Source: Dehalococcoidia bacterium
GTDB taxonomy: Bacteria; Chloroflexota; Dehalococcoidia; GIF9; UBA5629
Reading direction: 5' to 3'
NCBI GenBank assembly: GCA_028716085.1
Contig: JAQUQM010000008.1
Coordinates: 1-37,801, forward strand
DNA length: 37,801 nucleotides
The position numbers and the translations under genes were made by a program. This document shows positions 14,316 to 23,120 of the stretch, one piece after another; within the stretch, counting starts at the first letter, position 1, and each line of letters opens with the position of its first letter. The notes beneath the pieces were generated by a model. It did no database searches, was not told the DNA's origin, and worked only from the letters and a program-made list of their open reading frames with translations.

Positions 14316-17042
14316 TCAACGGCTTTCGGCGCAAACCATAATCCGGCCGTCTACCACTAGGTAGGCCTCTCCATCCGGCAACACTTTTACGGGATTGAGG
14401 TCCATCTCCATTATCTGCGGATTGTCTTCCACCATGGCGGAAATTCTGAGTATGAGGTCTTCAATAGAGGAGATGTCTGCCCGAGGGGATCCCCGCCAGC
14501 CTTCAAGCAGCTGGTAGGCCTTGACCGACCTCACCATTTCATGCGCGTCTATATCCGTCAACGGGTGGATACTGAAAGTCACGTCCTTAAACAGCTCAAC
14601 ATATATTCCGCCCAGCCCGAACATGATCAGCGGGCCGAATGACGGGTGCTGCGTGACGCCTACGATTACCTCTACACTGCTCTTGATCATCTTCTGGATG
14701 ATAACACCGTCCATTTCATTCTTTCTTCCGATCTTGTTCAGGTTCTTGCCGATCCGGTTGAATGCTTTTTCAACCTCCTCCGCAGTGCGGCAGTCAAGTA
14801 TGACGCCTTCCACATCCGTTTTCTGCGTGATGGAACTGGAAAGGAGTTTCACCGCTACGGGGAAGCCGATTTCCTGTGCAGCCTCCACGGCTTCGGCAGG
14901 CGTCTTTGCCAGCTTGAGAGGAACAACCTTTATGCCGTAGCAGTCAAGAAGGCCGGTGATTGACCCGGCATCGAGCCAGACCTGCGGTTGGCCGGCTTTC
15001 TGCAGTGCGGCATCAATGATCCCTGCCGCTTTTTCCTTGTCGATGTCCGGTAATTCGGGGATTATACCGACGGGCTTTTTGAGGCGCTCGCTGAACTGCA
15101 GCGCCCTGGAAAGTGCACCGGCTGTGGATTCGGGGAAGGCAAACGAAGGGACATAGCCCTTATCTTTAAATCCGAGCTCAACCCTGGTTCCGCGTAAACC
15201 GAGAAAGGAAGTGACCAGCGGCTTGCCTCCATCGCGGTAGGCAGGGGCTACTTCCCTGATAACGGCGGCGAACTCCTCGCTCAGGCTCAAGATGGGCGGG
15301 ATAAATATGGCGACAACGATATCGACGTTGACGTCTTCCCGCAACAGCTCGAGCGACTGTTTATACTGGTCAATGGAAAACTCAGGTGAGGTGTCAATAG
15401 GGTTGGACAGGTTGGCCCTGGCGGGCAGGATTGATTTCAGGCGCGTAATTGTATTATCGGTCAGGGCGGGTACTTCCAGCCCCCTTGCCCGGCACGCTTC
15501 AGCCGTGAGCAGGGCAGGGCCGCCGGCATTGGAGATAATGGCTACCCTGTTGCCGGCCGGCAAGGGCTGGTTGGCAAGCAGGCTGCCGGTATCGAACAGG
15601 TCTTCAAGTGTGTCGACCCTGAGGATGCCCGCCTGTTTGAACAATGCCTCGGTAGCCGCCTGATCGGTGGCAATGGCGCCGGTTTCAGATGTTGAAGTTC
15701 TTGCCCTGGGAGACGGGCTGGCGCTGGTGACTGCAACAACAGGCTTCTTGGCGGTTATGCTGCGCGCAATACGCGTGAACTTCCTCGGATTGCCGAAAGT
15801 TTCGAGGTAGAGAAGAACCACATCAGTCTCAGGGTCGTCCTCCCAGTACTGCATGAGCTCGTTACTGGAGATATCAGCGCGGTTACCGATACTGACGAAT
15901 GTCGATAACCCTATATTCAGGTTGTTGGAATACATCAATATGGCGGAGCCGAGGACGCCGCTCTGCGTGGCGAAGGCGATGTTGCCGTGCGGCGGAAAAA
16001 CATAGGAAAAAGTGGCGTTTAGATTGACAGCGGGATTTGTGTTAACCAGCCCCATGCAGTTCGGACCCAGCAGGCGCATACCGTAGCTGCGCACGGTTTT
16101 CAACAGCCTGTTCTGCCTTTCCAGTCCCTCGGGGCCGGTATCGGCAAAACCGGACGACAGCACAACTATGCCTTTAACGCCCTTGCGGGCGCATTCCTCG
16201 ACAATGTGCTGCACGGTTTCAGCCGGTGTGATGATGATGGCCAGGTCCACATCGCCCTGAATATCCAGGACGGAAGCGTAGGCCTTGATGGCGGCGATAG
16301 ATTCCGCCTTGGGATTTACGGGATAGATCACGCCTTTGAAGTCCTGCTGGATGAGGTTGCGAAAGACGAAATTGCCGATGGTATTGGGCCTTCGCGAGGC
16401 TCCTATGACCGCAACGGATTTTGGATTTAGAAACGTTCGCAGAGATGCGATGGAAGCGACCTTCTCGCGTTCCATGGATTTCTGCTCGACGATAGGTGTG
16501 GTGGCCAGGTCGAGCACTCCCAGGTAAGTGGTGCCCTGCATTTGCCTGTGCATGGTGAACCCGCTGTTCACCAGCACATTCATCATTTCACGGTTTTCCG
16601 AGAGCACCTCAGCTTCGAACTTGGTGATCCGCTTGTCCCTGGCGATAAATGCCAGCTGATCCAGAAGATGGCTGCCTATGCCCAGGCCCTGGTATTTGTC
16701 TTCAACCTCAAAAGCGATTTGGGCAACGGTATCGCCCGGCTGCCTGGCGTAGCGGCCTACCGCGATGATGCGTTCCTCGGCGTCTTCCCCCAGCGTGCCG
16801 ACCATGGCAAAGGTATTCTGATAGTCAACGGTGCAGAACTGGCGCGCCTCTTCCTTCGACATGTGTGTTATCACATGGTGGAAGCGCAGGTAGATTGTCT
16901 GTTTGCTCAGGCGGTTAAAAAAGGCGATCAGTTTCTCTTCGTCGGCCGTCATGATGGGGCGAAGGTGCAGGCTGGAGCCGTTTTTCAAAGCTACCGTTGC
17001 TGAGTATTTGTCCAGACTTCTATCATCCAAACCCATCGACAT
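14316..17042 (-). CDS. GNAT acetyltransferase fused to a pseudo NDP-forming acyl-CoA synthetase (Pat-like)
   Basis: The 908-residue fusion starts with a GNAT domain (about 20-185; acetyl-CoA loop YQGLGIGSHLLDQLAF). Next come the CoA-binding and ligase domains of ADP-forming acyl-CoA synthetases (about 200-660; FLNPKSVAVIGASRRPNTIG, RLLGPNCMGLVN) and a C-terminal ATP-grasp domain (about 690-900). The phosphorylated His of the SHTGAxAG motif is Glu453 (STSETGAIA). The second catalytic His, normally in an HKxDVGGV motif, is Gln740 (ITQKTDVEGV). Both phospho-relay residues are therefore missing. The best reading is a Pat-type protein lysine acetyltransferase with a non-catalytic ligand-sensing synthetase body. 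The GNAT is N-terminal, as I recall for actinobacterial Pat forms, not C-terminal as in enteric Pat. Confidence 0.9.
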   Translation of the reverse strand: MSMGLDDRSLDKYSATVALKNGSSLHLRPIMTADEEKLIAFFNRLSKQTIYLRFHHVITHMSKEEARQFCTVDYQNTFAMVGTLGEDAEERIIAVGRYARQPGDTVAQIAFEVEDKYQGLGIGSHLLDQLAFIARDKRITKFEAEVLSENREMMNVLVNSGFTMHRQMQGTTYLGVLDLATTPIVEQKSMEREKVASIASLRTFLNPKSVAVIGASRRPNTIGNFVFRNLIQQDFKGVIYPVNPKAESIAAIKAYASVLDIQGDVDLAIIITPAETVQHIVEECARKGVKGIVVLSSGFADTGPEGLERQNRLLKTVRSYGMRLLGPNCMGLVNTNPAVNLNATFSYVFPPHGNIAFATQSGVLGSAILMYSNNLNIGLSTFVSIGNRADISSNELMQYWEDDPETDVVLLYLETFGNPRKFTRIARSITAKKPVVAVTSASPSPRARTSTSETGAIATDQAATEALFKQAGILRVDTLEDLFDTGSLLANQPLPAGNRVAIISNAGGPALLTAEACRARGLEVPALTDNTITRLKSILPARANLSNPIDTSPEFSIDQYKQSLELLREDVNVDIVVAIFIPPILSLSEEFAAVIREVAPAYRDGGKPLVTSFLGLRGTRVELGFKDKGYVPSFAFPESTAGALSRALQFSERLKKPVGIIPELPDIDKEKAAGIIDAALQKAGQPQVWLDAGSITGLLDCYGIKVVPLKLAKTPAEAVEAAQEIGFPVAVKLLSSSITQKTDVEGVILDCRTAEEVEKAFNRIGKNLNKIGRKNEMDGVIIQKMIKSSVEVIVGVTQHPSFGPLIMFGLGGIYVELFKDVTFSIHPLTDIDAHEMVRSVKAYQLLEGWRGSPRADISSIEDLILRISAMVEDNPQIMEMDLNPVKVLPDGEAYLVVDGRIMVCAESR

Positions 17043-17065
17043 CTCAACAATCTTATTTCAAGCCC

Positions 17066-17094
17066 GACATATTCAGGTTAATCAGCGATATCAA
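17066..17094 (-). promoter_or_regulatory. Candidate promoter of the GNAT-synthetase fusion
   Basis: On the minus strand TTGATA (17094-17089) and TATGTC (17071-17066) have a 17-bp spacer, 24 bp before the start codon. The rest of the 211-bp gap up to 17253 shows no other signal. Confidence 0.4.
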
Positions 17095-17253
17095 TCATTC
17101 CGTTTGTTAAATATTAGCACATCCGGCTATTATTAATGAATTCACCGGGCGCTTGAGCGTATCTGGCCGGCAGGCAATGGCAGAATGAACAGATATTAGA
17201 TCACCCCGATGCTGTGGCAGTGGAATCAACCTGATATACCGGGAGGGTTGCTT

Positions 17254-18285
17254 TTAAGCCACTTTGCTCTGCATGGACTTAATGATATCTTCCGCTTCGC
17301 TAACCATGCGCTCGATAACCTCTTTGCAGGTTGGCAGGTCGCGGATCCTGCCGATGACCTGTCCGAATGGAACCACACCATTTTCCAGGTCACCGTCATT
17401 CAGCACCTTGCCCAGGGCGTCGACGCCTATTGCCTGGCGGGCCAGTTCCGTCACGCCCCTTTTCTGCAGGCTGCCGAAGAGAAGCTTCCAGACCGGCACA
17501 TCGACCTGTTTCCTCAGCGCCCATCCGCTTTTCATTGCCTCGATGTATGAGGTTTTACCGGTCGACATTTCCAACGCACGCTTGTTTTTATACCAGCGGC
17601 CCGGCAGGCCGTCTATGCCGTCGGAGTAAATGGTGTCTTCCATATTGGTCTTGAGCGCGGTCTGCTTGATGTTGGGGTGAACATCGCATTCCTGGGTAAG
17701 CAGGAAGCGCGTGCCCATGGCGATGGCATCCGCTCCCAGCGCTATGGCCGCCGCCAGTCCCCTGCCGTCGCAGTATCCGCCTGCCGAGATGATGGGTGTT
17801 GTCACCTTGCTTGCTATTTGCGGGAGCAGTACCATGCCGCCGATATCGCTTCCATGAGCGGCAGCTTCGTGCGCTGTCACAATTAGCGCATCGGCCCCCT
17901 GCTCGGCAGCCCTGATGGCATGCCGCTCGGTAGCCACAGTGGAGATAACCTTGCCGCCGTACTCATGTGCGGCTTTAATTATCCAGTCTCCCTTGCCCAA
18001 TGCGAAATTGATGATGGGTGCTTTTTCCGCCAGGGCCACTTCCGCATTTTCCTTGCCGTTGGGGAAGATCAGGGTGACATTGATGGCAAAAGGTTTATCC
18101 GTCAGGGATTTGATCTCCTGAATGATGCCTTTTAACTGGTCCGGCGTGTTGGCGACGCTGTTAAAAATACCCAGTCCCCCTGCGTTTGAAACCGCTGCTA
18201 CCAGATGGGGCAAACTTACATAAGCCATTCCTGAAAGCAGTATGGGATGCTTGATGCCGAATGCTTCTGTAATCTTCGTTTTCAT
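17254..18285 (-). CDS. Nitronate monooxygenase / FabK-like flavoprotein
   Basis: This FMN-dependent TIM-barrel enzyme of the 2-nitropropane dioxygenase family has 343 residues. Family motifs are the N-terminal FGIKHPILLSGMAYVS, the loop AVSNAGGLG, the segment HEAAAHGSD carrying the usual active-site-region His, and the phosphate-binding ISAGGYCDGRGLAAAIALGA and GADAIAMGTRFLLTQE. Members include nitronate monooxygenases and enoyl-ACP reductase II, so the substrate is open. GGAGG lies 10 bases before the ATG. It is divergent from a paralogue at 18473 and precedes the GNAT-synthetase fusion on the same strand. Confidence 0.88.
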   Translation of the reverse strand: MKTKITEAFGIKHPILLSGMAYVSLPHLVAAVSNAGGLGIFNSVANTPDQLKGIIQEIKSLTDKPFAINVTLIFPNGKENAEVALAEKAPIINFALGKGDWIIKAAHEYGGKVISTVATERHAIRAAEQGADALIVTAHEAAAHGSDIGGMVLLPQIASKVTTPIISAGGYCDGRGLAAAIALGADAIAMGTRFLLTQECDVHPNIKQTALKTNMEDTIYSDGIDGLPGRWYKNKRALEMSTGKTSYIEAMKSGWALRKQVDVPVWKLLFGSLQKRGVTELARQAIGVDALGKVLNDGDLENGVVPFGQVIGRIRDLPTCKEVIERMVSEAEDIIKSMQSKVA

Positions 18286-18404
18286 AGGGATAAATCCTCC
18301 GGAATTTGTATAGTAGGATACGGAAGTTCTATGTTCTCAAAAAACACCCTGCTTGTCAAAATGATTGTTCGATCAATAAACACGCTCTGCCATGCTTGAT
18401 GACG

Positions 18405-18433
18405 TTGTTGTGGATGTATACAAATGCTATAAT
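18405..18433 (+). promoter_or_regulatory. Promoter of the plus-strand nitronate monooxygenase-synthetase pair
   Basis: TTGTTG (18405-18410) and a perfect TATAAT (18428-18433) are 17 bp apart, 39 bp before the start codon. In the opposite direction the same 187-bp gap has TTGACA (reverse complement at about 18353-18358) but no clean -10 at the right distance. Confidence 0.6.
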
Positions 18434-18472
18434 CGCTCGTCCCGACCATTTTACTGAACAAGGAGGCAAATC

Positions 18473-19465
18473 ATGAAAACCAGGATGACCGAGCTCTTCG
18501 GGATAAAGCATCCCATAATGTGTGGGGGTATGATGTGGCTGTGCAAGCCTGAACTCTGCGCTGCTGTTTCCAATGCGGGCGCCCTGGGCAATATTACGGC
18601 GGCCAACTACGATTCCGGTGAGGAATTGCGTAAGGCTATCAGAAAGACGCGAGAACTGACGGATAAGCCTTTTTCTGTGAACTTAACCCTGCTTCCGTCT
18701 TTCCGCATCACCAAGGAGATGTATAACGGCTGGTTCAATGCATGCCTCGAAGAGAAGGTGGCTGCTTTTGAGATATCCGGCGCGCCTGTTGATAAATTCT
18801 TCGGCCCGGATGCCGTCAAGAAAATTCACGACGCCGGCGCCAAGCTGATACACAAGGTAGGTTCTGTCAGGCATGCCAGGCATGCGGACCAGGTGGGGTA
18901 CGATGCTGTGATTGCAGCGGGTGTGGAAGAAGGCGGGCATCCCCTGAATGACGATGTGACTACCATGGTGTTGACGCCACGTATAGCGGAGTCGGTGAAA
19001 ATACCTGTGATAACCACCGGGGGCATAGCCGACGGAAGGGGACTTGCGGCGGCTCTGATACTGGGCGCCGAGGGTGTAATGATGGCGTCCCGGTTTATGG
19101 CCACGAAAGAATGCCGCATGAATAATAAAGTGAAGGAAGAGCTGGTGAGACGGCAGGAATTCGAAACTTCCCTGTACGGCAAGACGATAGAGCTGCAGGG
19201 ACGCGCTCTTAAAAACGTAGTGTTTAATCAGATACAGGAACTGGAAGCCAGGCATGCGAAAATTGAAGAGCTTGCACCCCTGCTGAGCGGCCTGCGCCAG
19301 CAAACGGTATGGGATAATGGAGATGTGGAGGCAGGCCTGATACCCGTAGGACAATCCATCGGCATGATTCATGACGTGGTGAGCTGCCAGGATCTTGTCG
19401 AACGAATCGTAAAGAATGCCGAGCAGATTCTGAAGAATTCAACCGGGCGCCTTCAAATCAGCTAA
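18473..19465 (+). CDS. Nitronate monooxygenase / FabK-like flavoprotein (paralogue)
   Basis: This is a 330-residue FMN TIM-barrel protein, clearly paralogous to the divergent gene at 17254-18285 (FGIKHPIM, AAVSNAGALG, LTDKPFSVNLTL are shared). Flavin-site motifs are AAGVEEGGHPLNDD (His after the Gly pair), ITTGGIADGRGLAAALILGA and GVMMASRFMATKE. The start is fixed by AAGGAGG ending 6 bases before the ATG. It is followed after 24 bp by an acyl-CoA synthetase alpha-type gene, so the two are likely co-transcribed. As for its paralogue, oxidation of a nitronate or reduction of an enoyl thioester are both possible from family membership. Confidence 0.88.
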   Translation: MKTRMTELFGIKHPIMCGGMMWLCKPELCAAVSNAGALGNITAANYDSGEELRKAIRKTRELTDKPFSVNLTLLPSFRITKEMYNGWFNACLEEKVAAFEISGAPVDKFFGPDAVKKIHDAGAKLIHKVGSVRHARHADQVGYDAVIAAGVEEGGHPLNDDVTTMVLTPRIAESVKIPVITTGGIADGRGLAAALILGAEGVMMASRFMATKECRMNNKVKEELVRRQEFETSLYGKTIELQGRALKNVVFNQIQELEARHAKIEELAPLLSGLRQQTVWDNGDVEAGLIPVGQSIGMIHDVVSCQDLVERIVKNAEQILKNSTGRLQIS

Positions 19466-19489
19466 GCATAACATTGGAATTTAATAGGT

Positions 19490-21214
19490 ATGTGTGCTGA
19501 TATTGTAAAAGAGCTTGAACCTCTGTTTAATCCGAAATCGGTGGCCCATATAGGAGCGACCAATAACCGCAATAAATGGGGTTTTTCCACCATTACGAGC
19601 TTGATCAACACCTTCCAGGGGCCGATTTATCCGGTTAATACTCACGAAAACGATATTCAGGGCCTGAAGGTATACAGGAAAGTGACGGATATTGCGGAAC
19701 CGGTCGACCTGGCGGTTTTCACTATTCCGGCGGAACGTGTTGCGGAAGCTATGGAGGACTGCGTTGCCAAAGCCGTCAAGTCTGCCGTTGTCATCTCGGC
19801 CGGTTTTGCAGAGACCGGGCCGGAGGGGAAAAAGCTTCAAGACGAGGTATTGGGCATAGCGCGTAAAGGCAATATCAGGTTCATCGGTCCCAACTGTATG
19901 GGATACTGGAGCGCTTCATCGAACCTCGGTGCATTTATGATGCCGCTGCTGGTCAGGGACGGGCCGCTTGCCTTTGTATCACAGGGAGGCAATGTCGGCG
20001 CTGCTGTCGTTGTGGCGGGTTATGAGCGCGGAGTGGGATTTCACCGCTATGTCAGCTGCGGTTGTGCTGCGGATATAGCCATCGAGGATTACATAGAATA
20101 TTTCGGCAGGGACCCCGGGGTTAAAGTCATTATGACTTACATTGAAGGTCTTGATGACGGCAAAAGATTCATGGAGATAGTAAAAGAAGTAACATTGAAA
20201 AAACCCGTGATCGTCCTTAAACCGGGTAAAACTGAGGCCGCTGCCAAAGCCATCAAATCGCATTCGGGGGCCATGGCCGGATCAGACCAGATTTATGATG
20301 CGGCATTTAAGAAAATGGGAGCTACCCGTGTGGAAAATCCCGAGGAAATGCTGGACGTGGCCATAGGATTCCTGACCCAGCCCCTTCCCAAAGGAAGAAA
20401 TGTGGCGATTATTACTCCCGGGGGCAGTTACGGCGTTCTTTGCGCGGAAGCATGCGAGGAAGACCATCTGAATGTGATAAAGCTGCCTGATAAAACTATA
20501 CAAGCACTGGATAAAATGTTCCCGCCCAGGTGGAGCCATGGCAATCCCGTCGATCCTGCGGGCGACAGGAACTTCATAGCGTATTTAACCGCCCCTGAGG
20601 CATTGCTTGCCCTTAAAGAAGTCGATTCGTTGATCTTTATGGGTTTTGGCGGATTTACCTTATTTGGTAATCTGCTGATGCAGCAGCGCTCGAAAGTGGA
20701 ACAGCAACAGATGAAGCCGGAGGAAATCACGCTCAGGGATGCTGCCTTGCGGGCCATAATCCCCATTCTGGAGAATATCCGGTCGGGCGATGTTGATAAG
20801 ACAGAAGCCGGCATCAGGACACTGATACAGATGCTGGGTATGGTCCTGGGTATCAAGAATGAGATGGAAATTGAAGACCTTGCGATTATGACAATTGCAG
20901 CCAGGCATTCAGGAAAGATGGATGACATCCTCATCGATGATTTGATGGAGCTGGCAAGCGGAAAAGCTTTGGCCAACGGCAGCGGCAGGTCGCGCGTGGA
21001 GATAATTAACGATCTCATCAGCAGGCTCTTGCGGGCTTTGGTCAGCCAGTGGATAGAAAGCTGGGGCAAACCTGTGATCACAACCACATTTACCGAGGAG
21101 CAGGTGAAATTGATAGGCGATCATTACGACTATACTTCAGGGAAAAGAGCGGCCAGGGTACTGGTCAAATTGACCGAGTACTATTCATATCTTCACAATA
21201 TCGGAGCGGTTTGA
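19490..21214 (+). CDS. NDP-forming acyl-CoA synthetase, alpha-type subunit only
   Basis: The family interconverts acyl-CoA plus ADP and phosphate with acid, ATP and CoA through a phosphohistidine. The 574-residue product has the CoA-binding Rossmann domain (LFNPKSVAHIGATNNRNKWG, IRFIGPNCMGYWSASSN), the first ligase domain (FVSQGGNVGAAVV) and the catalytic histidine His258 in KSHSGAMAGSD. A second ligase-like domain follows, then about 110 residues I cannot assign. There is no ATP-grasp (beta) domain in the protein or next to it, so it needs a beta subunit encoded elsewhere or has another role. Start ATG 19490 has only a weak ribosome site, consistent with coupling to the upstream gene. Confidence 0.87.
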   Translation: MCADIVKELEPLFNPKSVAHIGATNNRNKWGFSTITSLINTFQGPIYPVNTHENDIQGLKVYRKVTDIAEPVDLAVFTIPAERVAEAMEDCVAKAVKSAVVISAGFAETGPEGKKLQDEVLGIARKGNIRFIGPNCMGYWSASSNLGAFMMPLLVRDGPLAFVSQGGNVGAAVVVAGYERGVGFHRYVSCGCAADIAIEDYIEYFGRDPGVKVIMTYIEGLDDGKRFMEIVKEVTLKKPVIVLKPGKTEAAAKAIKSHSGAMAGSDQIYDAAFKKMGATRVENPEEMLDVAIGFLTQPLPKGRNVAIITPGGSYGVLCAEACEEDHLNVIKLPDKTIQALDKMFPPRWSHGNPVDPAGDRNFIAYLTAPEALLALKEVDSLIFMGFGGFTLFGNLLMQQRSKVEQQQMKPEEITLRDAALRAIIPILENIRSGDVDKTEAGIRTLIQMLGMVLGIKNEMEIEDLAIMTIAARHSGKMDDILIDDLMELASGKALANGSGRSRVEIINDLISRLLRALVSQWIESWGKPVITTTFTEEQVKLIGDHYDYTSGKRAARVLVKLTEYYSYLHNIGAV

Positions 21215-21277
21215 GGAAGTTCCAAAATCCGGCTTGATGCGCTATATTTAATGTAGCGGATATCGAGGTGGACAGAC

Positions 21278-22387
21278 ATGATTGACCGAACCATGCGCGC
21301 CAGAAAAGTCTATTTCATTACACTGGTTTTAATGCTGGGGCTTTCCTTCTTAAGGACGGGCGATGTCGGAGCTGATTCATCTCCAATTGTGGATGAGTCG
21401 GTTACCTTGCCAATCATCGCTGATTTTAGTTTATCTCCCGTCAGCATAGACGCGGGCTCGACAGCTATATTGTCCTGGGAAGTGAAGAATGGGGCGCAGG
21501 TCAATATAGACCAGGGAGTGGGCAATGTGGCATCTTCCGGACAGGTTAAGGTGGCGCCGCTTTACAGGACGACCTATAAGCTGACGGCGAGTAATGGTAC
21601 GGGTATCAGGACCAGGTATCTTACGCTGTCGGTTACTCCCATGCAGACGGGGGATTTAGTCAACAGCGATCCTGTTACGGGAAGGAATGCAGAGCTGGAT
21701 TTCAGGTGGGAACAGCTCTGCCTGTCGAAACAATACCAGGTGCAGATAGCCAGAGACCCGGTTTTCAGCCTTATTGTCTATGATTCTGTAATCATGGAAC
21801 CGGCAGATGTAACATCACCTGCATTTTTTATCGGACCGGGAATGTTGGAGGCCGGGCATGCCTATTACTGGCGGGTACGCACCAGGATGGCAGCCACAGG
21901 CCAGTATATTCTGAGCCCGTGGTCTGATGTTAAAACATTCTCGGTAAGGCCGGGATATCCCATCAGGACTGATTACTACGGAATTGCCGGGTTTACACCG
22001 GCAAATGGCTGCCTTTCCTGCCCGGTTAAACCTGTTGCATTCAGCTGGTCAGGATACCAGGGGACGACCAAGTACAGGTTCACCCTGGCCAGGGACCATG
22101 AACTTCAGGACATAGTTGTCGAGGCGACTGTTCCCACGACATCATATGCTCTGGGGCAGCCTCTCGAGTATGAGACGAGTTATTTCTGGCAGGTAATGGC
22201 CCTCGAACCCATCCCCAGTGATCCCAGCCCGGTCTTCACCTTCAGCACTGAGTCACCAGCGAAACCCGTTCAGCAACCAACTCCGGGATCCATAGGTACC
22301 CCGGCCTGGGTGTGGGCTGTGATAGCGATCGGAATCTTCTTAATCATACTGGTCGTAGTGCTGGCCATTATGGCGCGCAAGCGTTAA
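21278..22387 (+). CDS. Surface-exposed protein with Fn3-like modules and C-terminal membrane anchor
   Basis: The 369-residue product has an N-terminal signal segment (about 9-27) and a first beta-sandwich region with Ig-like character (about 45-120, DFSLSPVSIDAGSTAILSWE). Two related Fn3-like modules follow (about 130-225 and 245-335), marked by FRWEQ...AYYWRVRT and FSWSG...SYFWQVMA. A Pro-rich linker leads to a C-terminal helix (about 342-364, WVWAVIAIGIFLIILVVVLA) and the charged stop-transfer end MARKR. It is predicted to sit outside the cell, anchored at its C terminus. GAGGTGG lies 7 bases before ATG 21278. Ligand and function are unknown. Confidence 0.75.
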   Translation: MIDRTMRARKVYFITLVLMLGLSFLRTGDVGADSSPIVDESVTLPIIADFSLSPVSIDAGSTAILSWEVKNGAQVNIDQGVGNVASSGQVKVAPLYRTTYKLTASNGTGIRTRYLTLSVTPMQTGDLVNSDPVTGRNAELDFRWEQLCLSKQYQVQIARDPVFSLIVYDSVIMEPADVTSPAFFIGPGMLEAGHAYYWRVRTRMAATGQYILSPWSDVKTFSVRPGYPIRTDYYGIAGFTPANGCLSCPVKPVAFSWSGYQGTTKYRFTLARDHELQDIVVEATVPTTSYALGQPLEYETSYFWQVMALEPIPSDPSPVFTFSTESPAKPVQQPTPGSIGTPAWVWAVIAIGIFLIILVVVLAIMARKR

Positions 22388-22449
22388 GATCGGCTCAATA
22401 ATTGCTGCACACTTACTGAAGAGACAGGAAATATTTGCCCGCAAACCTA

Positions 22450-22478
22450 TTGACATGGTAATGCTGTCTGCGTATTCT
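22450..22478 (+). promoter_or_regulatory. Promoter of the small DUF4870-like gene
   Basis: Consensus TTGACA (22450-22455), a 17-bp spacer and TATTCT (22473-22478) lie 30 bp before the start codon. The same hexamer pair and spacing recur on the minus strand at 27648-27676. Confidence 0.7.
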
Positions 22479-22507
22479 TATACTTAATAAAATCAGGAGG
22501 TATGGAT

Positions 22508-22813
22508 ATGGCGAAATCGTCTACGGGGCTTGAAGAAAACGTTGCAGGGTTATTGTGCTATGTGGCTGGTTGGGTAACCGGGCTTATCTTTTTCTTGATC
22601 GAGAAAGATAGTAAATTCGTGAAATTTCATGCCATGCAATCTATTATTACATTCGGCGCATGTGTGGTTCTAAGTTTTATTCCTTTCGTTAACTGGATTA
22701 TCTGGATCGTGGCTTTGGTGCTCTGGATAGTGCTAATGGTCAAGGCTTACCAGGGGCAGAAATTCAAGCTGCCTTTGATTGGTGACCTTGCAGAGAAGTG
22801 GTCTGCATCATAA
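22508..22813 (+). CDS. Small DUF4870/Tic20-like membrane protein
   Basis: The 101-residue product has three hydrophobic helices and the pattern of the DUF4870/Tic20-like family: an N-terminal NVAGLLCYVAGWVTGLIFFL helix, the connecting IEKDSKFVKFHAMQSII (an amphipathic FVKFHAxQS segment conserved in the family), then two more helices and KAYQGQKFKLPLIGDLAEKW. Function is unknown. I chose ATG 22508 because AGGAGG at 22495-22500 is 7 bases away; ATG 22502 would be only one base from it. It is probably monocistronic, with its own strong promoter. Confidence 0.85.
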   Translation: MAKSSTGLEENVAGLLCYVAGWVTGLIFFLIEKDSKFVKFHAMQSIITFGACVVLSFIPFVNWIIWIVALVLWIVLMVKAYQGQKFKLPLIGDLAEKWSAS

Positions 22814-22849
22814 ATGACCCGCAAGAGTACAGGTTTTTACGGTACTTTG

Positions 22850-22924
22850 GTACTATGTGATCGTACAATAGTACTTGACGAGCGGGCAAAGGTATTGACA
22901 CGCAAGCGATTAATGCTCTATGCT
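22850..22924 (+). promoter_or_regulatory. Promoter and upstream palindrome of the DUF5679 gene
   Basis: TTGACA (22895-22900) and TATGCT (22919-22924) with an 18-bp spacer form a good sigma-70 promoter 31 bp before the start codon. Upstream, GTACTAT (22850-22856) and ATAGTAC (22868-22874) are inverted around 11 bases. This could be an operator or activator site, or a weak terminator for the preceding gene. Confidence 0.6.
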
Positions 22925-22955
22925 TCAAGATAAAATATTTTCAGGAGGTTTGTTG

Positions 22956-23096
22956 ATGCAAGCTTATTGCATGAAGTGCCGCGCGAAGAAGGAGATGAAA
23001 AATCCGAAAGCCATTAAGATGAAGAATGGCAAGCCGGCAACTCAGGGAGTGTGTCCTTCTTGTGGGACCAAGATGTTCAAGATCGGGAAAGCATAA
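22956..23096 (+). CDS. DUF5679 zinc-ribbon microprotein
   Basis: This 46-codon gene encodes a protein with two CxxC knuckles, C5-x2-C8 and C33-x2-C36, separated by the basic stretch KKEMKNPKAIKMKNGKPATQ. It ends TKMFKIGKA. This is the DUF5679 family pattern, a tiny zinc-ribbon protein I associate with Chloroflexota and relatives. AGGAGG at 22943-22948 sits 7 bases upstream, a promoter lies just before and a terminator just after, so it is an independent well-expressed unit. Function is unknown; a nucleic-acid or ribosome-associated role is only a guess from the charge and zinc knuckles. Confidence 0.9.
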   Translation: MQAYCMKCRAKKEMKNPKAIKMKNGKPATQGVCPSCGTKMFKIGKA

Positions 23097-23120
23097 AGAA
23101 GAAGCATCTCTGAACTAATA

